Origin: Cordia subcordata
Lineage: Eukaryota; Streptophyta; Magnoliopsida; Boraginales; Cordiaceae
Direction of reading: 5' to 3'
Length of the DNA stretch: 64,000 bases
Assembly: GCA_028554755.1 (NCBI GenBank)
Contig: JAPTOF010000016.1
Location: 880,501 to 944,500, forward strand
The notes under the pieces were generated by a model that was given only the letters and a program-made list of their open reading frames with translations, did not search any database and was not told where the DNA came from. Below are positions 25,811 to 38,894 of this stretch, piece by piece. Each line of letters begins with the position of its first letter. Positions within the stretch are counted from its first letter, which is position 1. The position numbers and the translations under genes are program-made.

Positions 25811-26270
25811 ATGCAATATACAATAGAGGCAATAATATTATTCACCATGTAAAGCAAATATCCAAAGTGTAAGACTATACTTATAGTTAAAAGTGCTTTA
25901 ACTGCATGGAATAAGTTAAATTCATGATATATACTTATACTAATGCATATATATATGTATATATGTATGTATATATATATATATATGTATCTATTTTTAT
26001 GCAATATACAATAGAGGCAATAATTTTATTCACCATGTAAAGCAAATATCCAAAGTGTAAGACTATACTTATAGTTAAAAGTGCTTTAATTGCATGGAAT
26101 AAGTTAAATTCATGATATATAGTTAGACTAATGCATATATATATACATATATATATGTATATATGTGTGTATATATATATGTATATATGTATGTGTATAT
26201 ATATATGTATGTATATATGTATATATATACACATACATATATGTACACACACACACATACACACATACTA
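25811..26270. repeat. 188-bp tandem duplication with TA/TGTA microsatellites
   Basis: A unit beginning atgcaatatacaatagaggc occurs at 25811 and again at 25999, period 188 bp. Each copy ends in long TATATG/TGTA runs, extending from about 25940 to 25990 and 26130 to 26265. The open frames here only translate the microsatellite and are not genes. Confidence 0.85.
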
Positions 26271-28354
26271 GTGATAAGAAGACATAAGAGCATGCTATGG
26301 CTAATATATACTTGAATAATAAAAAAGATCTGTAGAGAGCAAAATGTAAGTATACAAATGAAGTTATTTTAATGAAAAGCATATTAAGGAGAAAAGATAA
26401 TCTAAAATACAAAAGATGCACATGCAAGTGGAATGCATTTGAACTCCTAATAAGGTCCATCTATAAAGATCAATTTGATAAGATAAAAACTAAAAGACCT
26501 TCTATAAATTTTTCAAGCACTTCAAGCTTCAAGTTTCAAGATTTTCAAATGCCTTCAATTTGATTACCAAGACATCATAATGCTCAAATCTTCAAGCTAT
26601 GCTCAATTATACTCGAGAGAAAACAATTTTGGCATAATAATGACATCATCAAAACATATAAATTTAACACATATTTTTTACTATTTGCTATTTATAAGCA
26701 TCAAACAAGCAAAGGCAAACACCCTCTAAATGGTCTCCACCAGAGCCACAAGGGAACATGATCAATCATACCAAACTCTATTGTACTATCTCTTTACAAA
26801 GAACCCTAACTCAAGTCATTCTTACCAACTCCCCAATCACCTAACCTCCTATTCCTTTACCTTTATTTCATTTGTCTTTATACTTTTTACCATTTTTTAA
26901 GTATCACCGTGGTTTTAGTAATCTTACACTCGTTGATATCCCAAAATTATTTTACTCTAAATTTTTTTATCTCTAGAATACTAGCTGTTGATATTTACCT
27001 CATTTGGGTAAAAAATTTCTACATAGTATCAATAATTGTATTCCCCCCTTTCAATCAAGATTCTTTTTCCCCAATCCGAGACCTTAATACCCAATTTTGA
27101 GATTTACAATTATGACATTCACTTAATTCAAACAAGTCATGATTCATAATTGATTTTTGTTGTCTCAGGGCATGTGCATCGAAGGAGCATCTATTCTGGT
27201 CTACATTCTAAAGACCAAGTCGCCCAATTTTGGCAGGAAGGTCGGCAATTATCTAACGTGCACATCAATCATGAGATCATGACATCTCTTTCTACCCCCT
27301 ACATGAATGAAAATAGAACACTCTATTCATCAAAATTCAATATAACTAACTAATTTCACTTGACTTGAAATTAAGGGGTAATTTAAATGATCAAAATTAT
27401 CTCCTCCATGAGTAAAATTCTAAATTCAAACACTATGGAAGGTGGGAGTTGGGCTGAAAGTATGGAGAAAGGATAAAAAGAGAAAAAACCAACTCAACTC
27501 AACTTTAGAATTCAAGAATAACAACTGTGCCAGGAAAAATAATATTGGAGACCAAGTCTAAAAAAACTTACAAAAAATAACGGTTATTATTGAAACCACA
27601 ATATTTATAAAGGCCAGACATTAAGAAAAACGTCGATAATTTTTTAAATACGACCCTATACGATAAAAAGTTACATAAATGTATTTCTTACTCTGGAGCA
27701 CTTTTTTTTTTGGTGTGCACTATTTGCAACACGTGTATTCCTATCCCATAACAGTTGAAACTCAGAGAAGTTTGATTGCTCCAACATGACGAAGACAGAA
27801 GATAAGAAAAGTCTCACAGTATTAAGTGCCATATATGTATCTCTAGCTTAACAACCTCCATATCGGAATCATCTCCAACTCTAACAACCTCCATTGATAT
27901 TATCTATAAATCTAACAACCTACCTATTCTTCCTCTATATCAAAGAGTAAAAAGTATGATGTTTTTTAAGATATTTTTATTTTAATTTTATTCTAATAGT
28001 GCTCTTTATTTCTAATCACTGATTTACTATTTTAATTTTACTCTAACAACAGTCTCCATATAAACTTAAATACGCTCCACATTTAGAACTCATCAATTTC
28101 AACGGACGTCATGACACGGGATCAAGTCAAGTCACGGGAGCTAGCATGGTTAAATTTACTTGTTAATGTGCATATATGTCATTATATACGTGATTGCTGA
28201 CGGGCATTACTTTAACAAATAGATTGATATAGAGAGTCTGGTCAACTCAGTTTTTAGACACTTAAAAAACTACTTTTCGCGAGTATAGAAATTAGAATTG
28301 ACTTATTTAACTTATTTTTAAAAGTGCTTTTAAGCTACCCCTAAAATAATATAT
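26271..28354. other. Intergenic DNA with MITE end
   Basis: No gene is recognised. At about 26690-26730 the sequence tttataagcatcaaacaagc followed by aaaggcaaacaccctct matches the right end of the cttataagc MITE family. At about 27840-27930 a ctaacaacctcca-type motif occurs three times. Confidence 0.4.
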
Positions 28355-28597
28355 TGATAAGAGAGACTATTAGTCAGTTACTTAGTTAGTTAGCTTTTGC
28401 TGAACTGTAAAGTAGTATGTCACAGGCAAGTGGTTTTAGCATTTGTAAGATAACTGTAAAGTCAGTTAGTTTATTAATGACAGCTGTATTTTTAGTTACA
28501 GCTGTTTACTTGTTTCTTACTTCTATATATATACAATGTAACAGCAATAGATAGATGAATGAATAACAGATATTTTCATCACTCTAAATTCTCTTTA
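28355..28597 (+). repeat. 5' LTR of copia element 2
   Basis: 243 bp, TGATAAGAG to CTCTTTA, followed directly by the primer site. A TATA-like stretch (tctatatatatac, about 28522-28534) is the probable promoter. Confidence 0.93.
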
Positions 28598-28611
28598 TGG
28601 TATCAAGAGCC
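28598..28611 (+). other. Primer binding site of copia element 2
   Basis: tggtatcaagagcc begins at the LTR boundary. It matches the tRNA-Met primer site except for one inserted a. Confidence 0.8.
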
Positions 28612-28810
28612 GGGTTCAATTCTGGAGAATTTTTTTTTCGAAACCCTAGGGTTTCTTCACTAAGAGATTGGCTTGCGATCTAAATTTCTAAGCAATCGCA
28701 GCACATTTCTTCATCAAATCTTCTTCTTTTTCTCTTGCCCAGCTTCGCTGAGCATTTCTCTTAAATCTGCTAGTGTTACAAACCTATCTTCATCAAATCA
28801 AGCTTCAACA

Positions 28811-30430
28811 ATGGCTGCTGCCGATGATCTTCTCTTTGGAGTGAAATTTCGCTTCAAAATTTCACTTCAATGGTGCATATCAAGCTTGATTCTTCCAATT
28901 ATATGGTGTGGAGATCACAATTGCAGAGGATCTTCAAAGCACATCATCTTCTTGATCATATCACAGGAGCTTTACCCTGTCCTCCTCCTACAATTAGAGA
29001 TGAAACTGGTAAAAATGTGATTAATCCAGAGTAATCTGGATGAACACCTTCAAAACTGTCTCTTTGCATCTATCTCTCCAACTGTTCTTTCTCTAATTCT
29101 TCATCTTAATACTTCTGCTGCTATTTGGCAAGCTCTAGAACAAAGATTCAGTTCCTTTAGTAGGTCACATGTACATCAGCTGAAAAATAGACTGCTCAAT
29201 ATCACAAAAGGAACTAGAACTATGCAAACTTATCTTGATGAGATTAAAACTCTCACTGATAATCTTGCAGCTGTGGATGATATTGTCAGAGATGAAGATC
29301 TTGTTTTGTATACTCTTAGAGGCTTACCCTCAGAGTATGACTCTTTTCAGTCTAGTGTGAGACTTAGATCCACACCTATTACTCCATCAGAACTCAACAC
29401 TTTACTCATAAATGAAGAGTTCAATTTTCAGTTGAAAAAGAAGCTTACCTTAACTGATTCATCTTCTGAAACTCATACTCTGTTGTATGCCAATACCTCT
29501 CAAGGAAGAGGTACAGGCAGAGGCAGAGGCAGAGGTAGAGGTAGGCAACAATATAAAGGAGGAGGCAGAGGCAGAAGCTCACAAACTTCTTCTACAGCTA
29601 ATTATCAAGGAATTCTGCCTACTCCTTCTCAGTTTGCATCTCAACTCTCTACTACATCAACAATAACAAAGATTTACTGTCAAATCTGTGAAAAGCCAAA
29701 TCATACTGCAAGAGAGTGTTGGTATAGGTTTGATGTCAGTTATGCAAATCCACAATTGGAGAAACAAGCATACTCTGCTCAGACTGGACAATCAACACAA
29801 TCAGAAACTGCATGGGTTTTGGACACTGGAGCAAACACACATGTAACCAATGATCTATCCAATCTCTACTCTCATGCTCCTTATCAAGGAAATCAAACTA
29901 TCACTGTTGGTAATGGTTCTTAACTCCCTATCACTAGTATTGGATCTGGTAAGTTGTCTACATCTAATTTCATATATAAGCTCACTAATGTTCTTCATAT
30001 TCCTCATATTTCATCCAATTTGTTATCCATTTCTAAACTCACTCATGATAACAACTGCACAGTCATTTTTAACTCAAAAGAAGTACTCATTTTGGATAAC
30101 TCTACTCATCAGATTCAGTACAGGGGCCCTTGTGAACAAGGTCTCTACAGTTTAGCTTCCAGTTCATCCTCTTTCAATTCCATGTCACCTACCCTACTCA
30201 GTTGCAGCTGCAGTTCCAAGAAACCATCCATCTCTGTTCTCTGGCATCAAAGACTAGGACATCCTGCTAAGAAGCTTCACTCTACTTTGTCTTCTCTATT
30301 AAATGTAAAATTAGAGAGTGGCAATTCATTGTGTAATGCTTGTGCTGTATCCAAATCTCATAAGATGCCTTTTTCTTTGTCTCAAACTGTTACTACTAGG
30401 CCTTTTGAGTTAGTACACTCTGATGTTTTG
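28811..30430 (+). pseudogene. gag, protease and integrase start, copia element 2
   Basis: The likely start is ATG 28811 (MAAADDLLFG). The frame shifts within the first 100 codons and is recovered by about 29054. It then reads as UBN2-type gag through a long RGRGRGRG stretch and a CCHC knuckle CQICEKPNHTARECW. The protease line WVLDTGANTHVT follows. A TAA at 29921 breaks the frame, which goes on into the GAG-pre-integrase zinc domain (WHQRLGHPAKKLH and CNAC). A frameshift near 30430 at a short g run moves it to the next frame. Confidence 0.88.
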
Positions 30431-33077
30431 GGGTCCATCCCCTTTGCCTTCCTGTAAAAATTACAAATATTATATACTATTTTTAGATGATTTTACCAGG
30501 TTTACTTGGTTTTATCCTCTGAAAAACAAATCTGATGCTTACACTGCTTTTCAATTGTTCAATAATATGGTGCATACACAGTTTGATACAAAAATTAAGC
30601 TCTTTAGGACTGATAATGGCACTGAATATGTTAATTCACAGTTTAGTGTTTTTCTTCAGTCTTTAGGAGTCTTACATCATACAACCTGTCCCTATACACC
30701 TGAACAAAATGGAAAAGTTGAAAGAAAACATAGGCATCTAGTGGAGACTGCTTTAACACTCATGCATCAAGCTCATCTACCTAATCACCTTTGGCTTGAG
30801 TCATTAGCTACTGCAAATTATCTCATCAATAGACTGCCTACCAATGTCTTGTCAAATAAGTCACCTTTTTAGTGCCTGTATTCTAAATATCCTGACTATG
30901 GTCTTCTCAAAGTTCTTGGTTGCTTGTATTATCCTTGGTTGAGACCCTACACTAAACATAAGCTTCAGCCAAGATCTATACCTTGTGTTTTTATTGGATA
31001 TTGTCCAACTACTAAAGGTTATAGATGCTCGGATACTAAAACAAACAGAGTGTACATCTCTAGGCATGTGCAGTTTGTAGAGCATGTTTTTCCATTTGCA
31101 CAACTTCAGTCTTCTTCTGACTATCCTACATTTGACTGGTTTTCCTCCACAAGCACTACTGCCTCTTCATCTGCAGCTAGTATCAGTGATCACACTTTTC
31201 CTGCTCAGGTTTCTTTTCCTTCTCTTATTCATTCTAATCCTCCTAATCCTACTTAGTCTATATTATCAGAGATTGCCAGTGATCATGTTCTCTCTTCTGA
31301 TTCATCATCACTATCTCAGCCAAACTCATCATTCAATATATCTTCTAATAATGAGAATCATTCACAGTCAGTTTCAGAAAATGATTCCAGGTCAAGTTCA
31401 ACATCACTAAACTCTTCCCCTTCAACATCTACATCTTTAATTCCTATTTCTAGACATCCAATGCTTACTAGGTCCAAAACAGGAAGTCTCAAACCTCATC
31501 TCTATAATCTACATATACAAACTACTCCACCAACCACTGAACCAACATCATATAAACAAGCATCTACTTATACTTACTGGATTCAAGCTATGAAAGAAGA
31601 GTATGAAGCCTTACTAAAACAGCATACATGGACTCTGGTTCCTCTACCTCCTGATAGAGATCCTATTGGTTGCAAATGGGTGTACAAAATCAAATATAAT
31701 GCAAATGGGACTGTGTCTAGATACAAAGCAAGGTTGGTTGCAAAGGGTTTTCATCAACAAGAAGGCTTAGACTACAATGAAACATTCAGTCCAGTGGTTA
31801 AACCACAGACTATAAGAATTGTTCTTACTATGGCTATCACTTTTAAGTGGACCTTAAAGCAATTAGATGTGTCTAATGCCTTTTTACATGGTTCACTGGA
31901 TGAAGAGGTTTATATGGTTCAACCCCCAGGTTTTGAGGACTCCACACATCCAGAATTTGTGTGTAAACTGAACAAATCTCTCTATGGGCTCAAGCAAGCT
32001 CCAAGAGCTTGGTATCAACTGCTTTCTTCCTTTCTACTTAATCAGGGTTTTAAATGCAGTGCTTCAGATACCTCTCTTTTCATTTGCAAGACTGATTCTA
32101 CAATCACTATCATCTTAGTGTATGTAGATGATATCATCATTACTGGTTCTTCTCAACAGGCTATACATAATCTTATTACATCAATGCAACAGAAATTTGC
32201 TATGAAAGACTTGGGTTCTTTGACCTATTTCTTGGGGATTGAAGTTCATTATTCTTCAAATGGTCTCATACTGCATCAGAGCAAATATGCTCTTGATCTC
32301 CTGCAGAAAACAGGTATGGCTGAGTGTCATTCCACTGGGCTACCTACTATGGCCAAAATTTCTGAGACAGGAAATTCACAAATTTCATATTCTAATCCTA
32401 CTCAGTTTAGAAGCCTAGTAGGAGCACTTCAATATCTCACTCTGACAAGGCCAGATATTCAGTTTGCAGTAAATACTTTGTGTTAGTCTATGCATAATCC
32501 TACTCAGCATGATTTTTTAGCTTTGAAGAAGCTATTCAGGTTCATTAAAGGTTCTTACTCTCAAGGCATTCTTCTTCAACCTGGTTCTTTCAGTCTTCTA
32601 GCTTATTCAGATTCAGATTGGGCTAGTAGTGCTTTGGACAGGAAATCAACCACTGCTTATTGCATATTTCTAGGCCATAATATCATTTCTTGGACATCTA
32701 AAAAGCAGCCAATAGTGGCCAGATCATCTACTGAAGCTGAATACAGGGCCATGGCAATTACTTCAGCAGAAATAAAGTGGCTCACTTACATTTTAAAGGA
32801 TTTGGGCATCTCAGTTCCTACTCCTACATTGTTTTGTGATAATGCTTCAGCTCTAGCCTTGGCAAATAATCCTGTTTATCATGCTAGAACTAAGCACATT
32901 GAAATTGATTATCATTTTGTTAGAGAACAAGTTCAATCCAAGCAGTTGGCTATTTCTCACATTTCAACTACAGAACCGGTTGCAGACTTATTGACTAAAC
33001 ATTTGTCTAAGTCAGTCTTTCAGCATCTCAAGACCAAGCTTCACATGGCCTGCCATGCTCAACTTGAGGGGGGATGA
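30423..33077 (+). pseudogene. pol (integrase, reverse transcriptase, RNase H), copia element 2
   Basis: One frame with internal stops TAG 30870, TAG 31254 and TAG 32484. Integrase shows LFLDDFTRFTWFYPL, DNGTEYVNS and TPEQNGKVERKH. Reverse transcriptase shows [34 protein letters not shown] and YVDDI. RNase H shows DSDWASSALDRKS, ARSSTEAEYRAM and ARTKHIEIDYHFV. The final 195 codons after TAG 32484 are uninterrupted. TAG 32484 sits at the same codon as TAG 16291 in element 1. Confidence 0.92.
33066..33074 (+). other. Polypurine tract of copia element 2
   Basis: A gagggggga tract abuts the 3' LTR, as in element 1. Confidence 0.85.
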
Positions 33078-33317
33078 TAAGAGAGACTATTAGTCAGTTA
33101 CTTAGTTAGTTAGCTTTTGCTAAACTGTAAAGTAGTATGTCACAGGCAAGTGTTTTTAGCATTTGTAAGCTAATTGTAAAGTCAGTTAGTTTGTTAATGA
33201 CAGCTGTATTTTTAGTTACAGCTGTTTACTTGTTTCTTACTTGTATATATATACAATGTAACAGCAATAGATAGATGAATGAATAACAGATATTTTCATC
33301 ACTCTAAATTCTCTTTA
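33075..33317 (+). repeat. 3' LTR of copia element 2
   Basis: 243 bp, same ends as the 5' LTR with six substitutions between them, followed by the target duplication tatat. Confidence 0.93.
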
Positions 33318-35625
33318 TATATAAATAATGAAAATTAGTTATTAAAATGAAACTGTGATTTTAATGACGAGGATTTAAAAGTTAGGTTAATACCAAAAAC
33401 AACAAAGGCATTTGTTGAAAGAGATGGCATGTTTGATAGCTGCATGCATGATCAAATCTGCTTGTAAAATCTAATGCAAAAAAAAGAAAAAAAAAAGAAA
33501 CAATTATATATTAATTCTCATTAATTAATGCTTTCTCTAATGGTTAACCAATCAATACAAGATAATTTATTGTAAAGATTAGCAATATCAAATGCAAGAC
33601 ACTTCACATAAAATAATATTGATTTATGTTAAACAAATATTTATTGTTCATTTAAATCTTCATCCCAGACGGAACAATAAATAGCTAGCTACACATTCTT
33701 AAATTGTCAGCGCCGAAGCTTTAAAGATAGCAGGCCGAGATCCAAAATGGGTTAATTATTGGAAGGTTCCTTAGGATCAATGCTACTGTTTAAAATATTT
33801 ATTATAAAAAAATCTACATTTTTTAAAAAATATTTTTTTATTAAAAAATTAATCTAAACATCCCCTAAAGTGATATTCAACGTTTGCTCACATTTCACTT
33901 CCAAATTCGCGTTTATATATAAATGTATTTAACCGAATAAAGGCTCATCTAGGTTGATTTTCTAATTTTTTTTGTTGGAACTTTAACTTTTAAAAAAATC
34001 TAATCCAAGAATTTATTGCAAAAAATATTTTTCTACAAAAGCAACTAATCTAAACATATTCTAAAGTGATATCCAATGTTTGCTCACATTTCACTTCCAC
34101 ATTCGCATTTATATATATAAAAAATATATGAAGTTTTATGTCATTGCTTAACGAGAGAACAATCGGCAGATCGAGAACTTTCTAGAATGTCAAACGTGCC
34201 ATTATTATTTTAGCTCTTATTCGATTATTATTTTATTTATACAAGAATTCGTCAGAGTCAAAATAAATGGGCATACTTTGATCATGAAATTGACTAATAA
34301 TGTGATCCACACAGATATGACGGATTCTGATATTGTAATTGTAGTTATAAAAATTAAATAAATTAAATTAGAAGCGTAAAATCCACCAAATAAAGTTGTT
34401 TTTAAAATTAAAATGTTACTATATCCTTTTCACTATATGAAGAATCACTCATAAAAGTCATTCATAAAGATTGATTCTAATCCACTAATTTTAAATATCA
34501 CCTCATTTTTTTTCGTTAGTAAAGAGTTATTTATAAATATTCAAATATTATCGCTCTTTAATTTGACTCTCTTCTCACTCTTCTGATTTTAGTTATACTT
34601 CACTTCTCTCTCTATATATATAGAGAGAGAAAGAGAGTCATATACACATGTAGCTCCATTTTTTTTCAGTAAATCTATAATTTTCATACCAATCAACGTA
34701 TTGAACGTGGCAAAATTCAAAAAAGAGAAGGGTTTTTTGGAGCAATTACTTGACTTTCTATATTTGACTTTCTATATCGTATTTAAGAAGATTTTGAATA
34801 ATAATTTTCAAGGGTACATTAGATAACTGATGCATGAATCACTGCTGTTGTTTGGATGTCATGAAGTTTTAATTAGAATCTCAAAATTATTGATTATAAG
34901 AAGGAGAATATTTGTAGTTGGTGCACACAGTTTCTGTTGTCTTCTAATTCCTGATAGACCAATTTTTTCCAAACAAATAAGCTAGCGTTTATTAAGGGGC
35001 GTCAACTAATAGTGGTTATTTATAAATTTTAATCAATTACAAATATGCTCTAGCTTTACATAATGACAATAACAACTTTGAGAAGGATCACCTATAAATT
35101 TAAGACGTGTAATATATAAGTAAATTAAATTAATTTTATTAATATCTACTACTACTATTACTACTACTAATAATAATAATAATAATGAAGATTAGTCAAA
35201 TTAAATGCAAGTGACCTTCTCTTGGCATAAAAACTAGCTGCGTGTATGGCTATACGCTTATACCATGAATGGGGGTAACAAGATTCGCTGCGTGGGCCTT
35301 GCCCCTTATTTCTCCTCTTAACTGCAACCCCCTACCTTTTATGGATTTCAATATCATGTCATCATTTTTAAAAAGAAATAATTTCAATCACTTGAACTAT
35401 TTTCTAACTACTGAATGAAAGTAACACATTATAAGTTTATATTTGTATTAAGCAAATAACTTTATTCATCATTAAAATTAATGATAATTTTGGTACAAAG
35501 ATTGCTAGAGTATATCACGAATCCTGCGAAGTAGTCTATGTACTATACACTATCTTAGCTCATATATATCATAAGAACTTAGGGAGCTTGAGGAAGTGTC
35601 ATGTAGTGTTTTAGAAAGATTTTAA
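33318..35625. other. Intergenic DNA, no gene identified
   Basis: AT-rich non-coding sequence. Two copies of a motif around gatattcaacgtttgctcac, ending tttcacttccaaattcgc, lie at about 33872 and 34070, each preceded by tttaaaaaatctaatccaag-like text, so a short diverged direct repeat is present. A ta(gaga) repeat lies at about 34605-34640. No RNA gene or domain was found. Confidence 0.4.
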
Positions 35626-36295
35626 GGTTGCGTTTGGTATGTAAGGCATGGAATGGATAGCTTTTCATTCTTTTTTTTTTATTTGGTAGGAATCTTGAAA
35701 TTAAAAAGCCTATTCATTTGGAATGACCTTTAGTTGAAAAGCTTATTCCTTAAGCAAATCCAAGGAATGAATATTCCAATTTAAGTAAGAATTGTAGAAA
35801 ACAAAGTAAAACAAAAAATAATAATTTATCTGCCATTTACACCAATCACAAATTCTCAATGTTATTAAATAAATAAATAATAAAAAATTGAAAAGTAAAA
35901 AAAAAAGTTAAAATTTTAAAAATTAAAAATACGTGTGCCTCCTCCATTTTTAACTCTTTTTTTGGCAAAAAAAATGTGTAGTTTTATTAGATGGTTAAAT
36001 TTTCTCTCTCAATTATGTTAAAAAAAAGTACATAAATTAAAATATGGTGTTAAAATAGAAAAGGATTAAACAAGTAATACCATGTTTTATTGCTGATAAA
36101 AAAAATAGCAAAAAGTATTTTAATTTATGTTAAATTTGTATAACAATAATTGTCATGTATTAACCTAAATTTATGCCAATTAATGAACAAGTGTATTGTA
36201 GTTTGTTGAATTAATTTTGATTCTATTTTCACTTGTTAAAATAATTTTACCAAACATATGAAATAAAATAGTAATTCCATTGTAATATGGGTGGA
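35626..36295. mobile_element. MITE-like repeat, copy A
   Basis: Starts ggttgcgtttggtatg and contains ggaatggatagcttttcatt and aaatccaaggaatgaatatt. Through most of its length it aligns by eye with the element at 50600-51436, including the inner motif catatgaaataaaat. It has no coding capacity. Ends of the type gtttggtat are typical of small hAT-like non-autonomous elements; no target duplication could be fixed. Confidence 0.5.
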
Positions 36296-36439
36296 TGTTC
36301 AAAAGGTAATCCTAGAGATTAATTTTGATCCTATTTTAACTTGTTAGAATCTCCCACATGAGGGTTTTCATGCATATTAGCGCAAACTTCGTGGATGTTC
36401 AAAAGGTTATCCTAGAATTGTTACTATGTTAGTGCCTTT

Positions 36440-36697
36440 CCAGTTATAGTATGAAGGTTAAGATTTGCAACTTCTTTGGTAATTGCCTCAAATAAAAAGG
36501 ATAAGATTATAGTCTCCTACAAAAGATTATGCGAAGCAATTAGAAGAGGTGTTTCTAGACTTGAAATGGAATTAGATCCCGATATTTTTGTCCAATGGAT
36601 AAAGGGAGATTCTCCTAACAATAAACAAGCGTTGCCTTATATCGAGAAGAGCAAAAGGGTTCTTCATGAACAACCCATGCTCACATTGAAATACTGA
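36440..36697 (+). pseudogene. RNase-H-like (RVT_3) fragment
   Basis: An open stretch reads SYKRLCEAIRRGVSRLEMEL, DPDIFVQWIKGDSPNNKQAL, PYIEKSKRVL. The pattern of a Glu-rich line, then a D-x-x-x-x-V-x-W-I, then a spacer and a leucine-rich helix resembles the middle of the RNase-H-like domain of plant LINEs. There is no ATG at its left end and no upstream catalytic segment, so it is a fragment. The identification is tentative. Confidence 0.35.
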
Positions 36698-36984
36698 AGC
36701 CAATAAATGTACTAACTAGTTAGTTATTGACTTAATTTAGCTATAGGTTTCATTTTCTTGAAGAACCTTCCATCCCGCTTAAAAATTTTTTCAATAACGA
36801 TATTAGATGGACTTGCTCTCCTAAAATAATCGCATTTTAATCCCACTTTGGCTCTTTTCTTAAAGGAATTGAAAAAAAGAAAAAAAGGGACAACAGCACT
36901 AGTTAACCCCTAAAAGTCATGTCCTGTTCACATACAGCAAGAACCACTATATTGGTACTTGTAGTAAACCCTAACCCCTCTTTT

Positions 36985-37004
36985 CCATCATCTATCTATC
37001 TATC

Positions 37005-37036
<32 letters not shown>

Positions 37037-37190
37037 TCATCTTCCTCCATATCTCGATGTAACTTCACTTCAACCTTCCTTCTTGGAGTTGACTCTATGC
37101 ATATATATATATATATATATGCAAGATTTTTATCCCTATATATTTCACAGCCACCATTAATATATATATATATATATACATACATATCCA
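36985..37190. repeat. Cluster of TA microsatellites upstream of ERF gene
   Basis: Three runs: (ctat)n then (ta)n at about 36990-37031, an inverted gcatatatat...atatgc at about 37097-37122, and (ta)n with catacata at about 37159-37187. They lie in the likely promoter or 5'UTR of the ERF gene and may form cruciforms; length is likely variable. Confidence 0.85.
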
Positions 37191-37258
37191 CTGAGTAGTT
37201 CTTAAGATAACTGCTGATTAAATTAATAATTACTTGTAGCTCATCACAAGCTAAAACA

Positions 37259-38894
37259 GTGGATCATCGAAGAAAGGGGAAGAGGCCCTTTTCGTCCAAT
37301 GAACCGGAGGAAAAAGAGGCCGAAGATCATCACTTCTTCCCCTTCTACACTTCTCGATCTCAACATGACATGTCTGCTATTGTCTCTGCGCTGTCTCAAG
37401 TCATTGGAAATAATAGTAGCAGGAGTCCGGCTGCTCCGGTCAATGTAAACCCTTCAGCAGTCCTCCACCCGGATTCTGGTCCGGCCGCTATGCATAGCCA
37501 ATCTCAACCCGTTCAACAACAAGGTACAAGATTTAATAAGTTTCCATCCCGCCAAATGTTGTTTTTTGATCGATTACAAACATGTTTTGGTAGCGTAAAA
37601 TATTGGTTTATTTATTTATTGTACTGACACGCCCCCTCACGTACAATGTAATTTGTTTAAAACTTATACTGGAGAGTCTTAATGTTTTTTAATGGGTAGT
37701 GCTAAGGTTCAAATCTGAGACCTCTTGATTTCTAAGCTCCGTTACCATCTTAGAGTTATCACCTCATTTAAAAGCTTAAGGTTGTAGAGAAAATATTAGT
37801 GTATTTATTTATTGTGTTAACACATGTCAATTGAGAGATGATAGTAAGATGATGAAAATAGGATGACATTTCGATAGTGAAAGTAATATTGCAATTGGTG
37901 CAACCAGTTCTAGTGTAAACTTATTATAAGTCATATCCTAGAATGGATGCGTGATCAGAAGCAAGAAACCAAGGTGCAACAACTTTGTCATCAAGATTTT
38001 GATCATTATGCTAGCTACCGTGTATATATATTTCTACTTGGAGCTATTCAAATGTTCATATTTCTTGATCAGTGATTCAATTCTACTCATTTTTGCTTCT
38101 TGTGAGTACATGATCATACCTTTCAATATCTTTTGCTGTATAGAACAGCAACTTTGATAATCTAATTACAGATTACTTTTATTTTTTAAGGGCAAGTGAG
38201 CGTTTAATTCCACGAAGAAAACATTTTCTGTCAAATAAATTTTGCTTGACTGATCAGAAATTTATTGTATTATGTTAAAGGAAGCCAAACTCGGAGACAC
38301 TACAGAGGAGTGAGGCAGCGGCCATGGGGAAAATGGGCAGCCGAAATACGCGATCCGAAGAAGGCGGCGAGAGTATGGCTCGGCACTTTCGACACCGCGG
38401 AGGCTGCGGCTCTTGCTTATGATGAAGCAGCTCTCAGATTCAAAGGCAACAAGGCTAAGCTCAATTTCCCTGAAAGGGTTCAAGGCAAAACTGAGTTTGG
38501 TTACCTTACAAATAACCAAGACTTCCACATTGTTGCTGAACATTCTCCTAATTACCCAAATAATTCTGTTCAAGCTCTCCCTAATTATCATCATCAAGAT
38601 CATTATAATTATAATTATAATTATAATCCTAATGTTTTTCACTACGCGCAACTACTTAATAGCGTGGACGAAAGTTCAAACCATGGCTTCTCCAATATCA
38701 TCTACCCCGGAGAAACATTCGTGTCGCAATCTTCATCATCATCAAGTGTGCCTAGTACACTAGCATCACAGCAATACCAGCAACAAGAACACGACTACTT
38801 CGGAAGATTTTCATCGGATTTTGGAACAAATTCTTCAAGTTCAGGAGCTTCTGAAAGTTGGGAAGAGTTCAATGGCAGATATGCAAGAAAGTAG
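37259..38894 (+). CDS. AP2/ERF transcription factor, group X (ABR1/ERF110-like)
   Basis: Predicted join 37259-37523 and 38281-38894, about 292 residues. Exon 1 carries the conserved N-terminal line [14 protein letters not shown] (about residues 37-50), as found in group X ERFs. The intron lies just before the DNA-binding domain, with frame kept (CAA CAA G, then GA AGC). The single AP2 domain, about residues 95-153, starts [19 protein letters not shown] and has [19 protein letters not shown], with the Ala and Asp typical of the ERF rather than DREB class. ERF proteins bind GCC-box DNA in the nucleus; this group acts in ABA, wounding and stress responses. The C-terminal part is Asn/Tyr/Ser-rich. 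Oddity: the reading frame starts at GTG 37259, with no in-frame ATG between the upstream stop near 37208 and that point. The start may be non-AUG, mutated, or in an unseen upstream exon. Confidence 0.88.

Larger units (their letters stand above)
28355..33317 (+). mobile_element. Second full-length Ty1/copia LTR retrotransposon
   Basis: An element of about 4.96 kb is flanked by a perfect 5-bp target duplication tatat (28350-28354 and 33318-33322). Both LTRs are 243 bp, start TGATAAGAG and end CTCTTTA, so they lack the usual terminal CA. They differ at six positions. The primer-site line is tggtatcaagagcc, with one extra base against element 1, and the purine tract is gagggggga. The internal order is gag, protease, integrase, reverse transcriptase, RNase H. 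The proteins are clearly related to those of element 1, but the LTRs are not alike. Stops and frameshifts make it non-coding as a whole. Confidence 0.95.

Noticed and set aside
25935..26460. Tyr/Ile/His-rich open frames
   Set aside because: Translations of TA/TGTA microsatellites.
37660..37770. B-box-like ggttcaaatct in the ERF intron
   Set aside because: No A-box upstream at a suitable distance; the text ggttcaaatctgagacctct followed by ctaagctccgttacc resembles a degraded LTR/primer-site junction instead.
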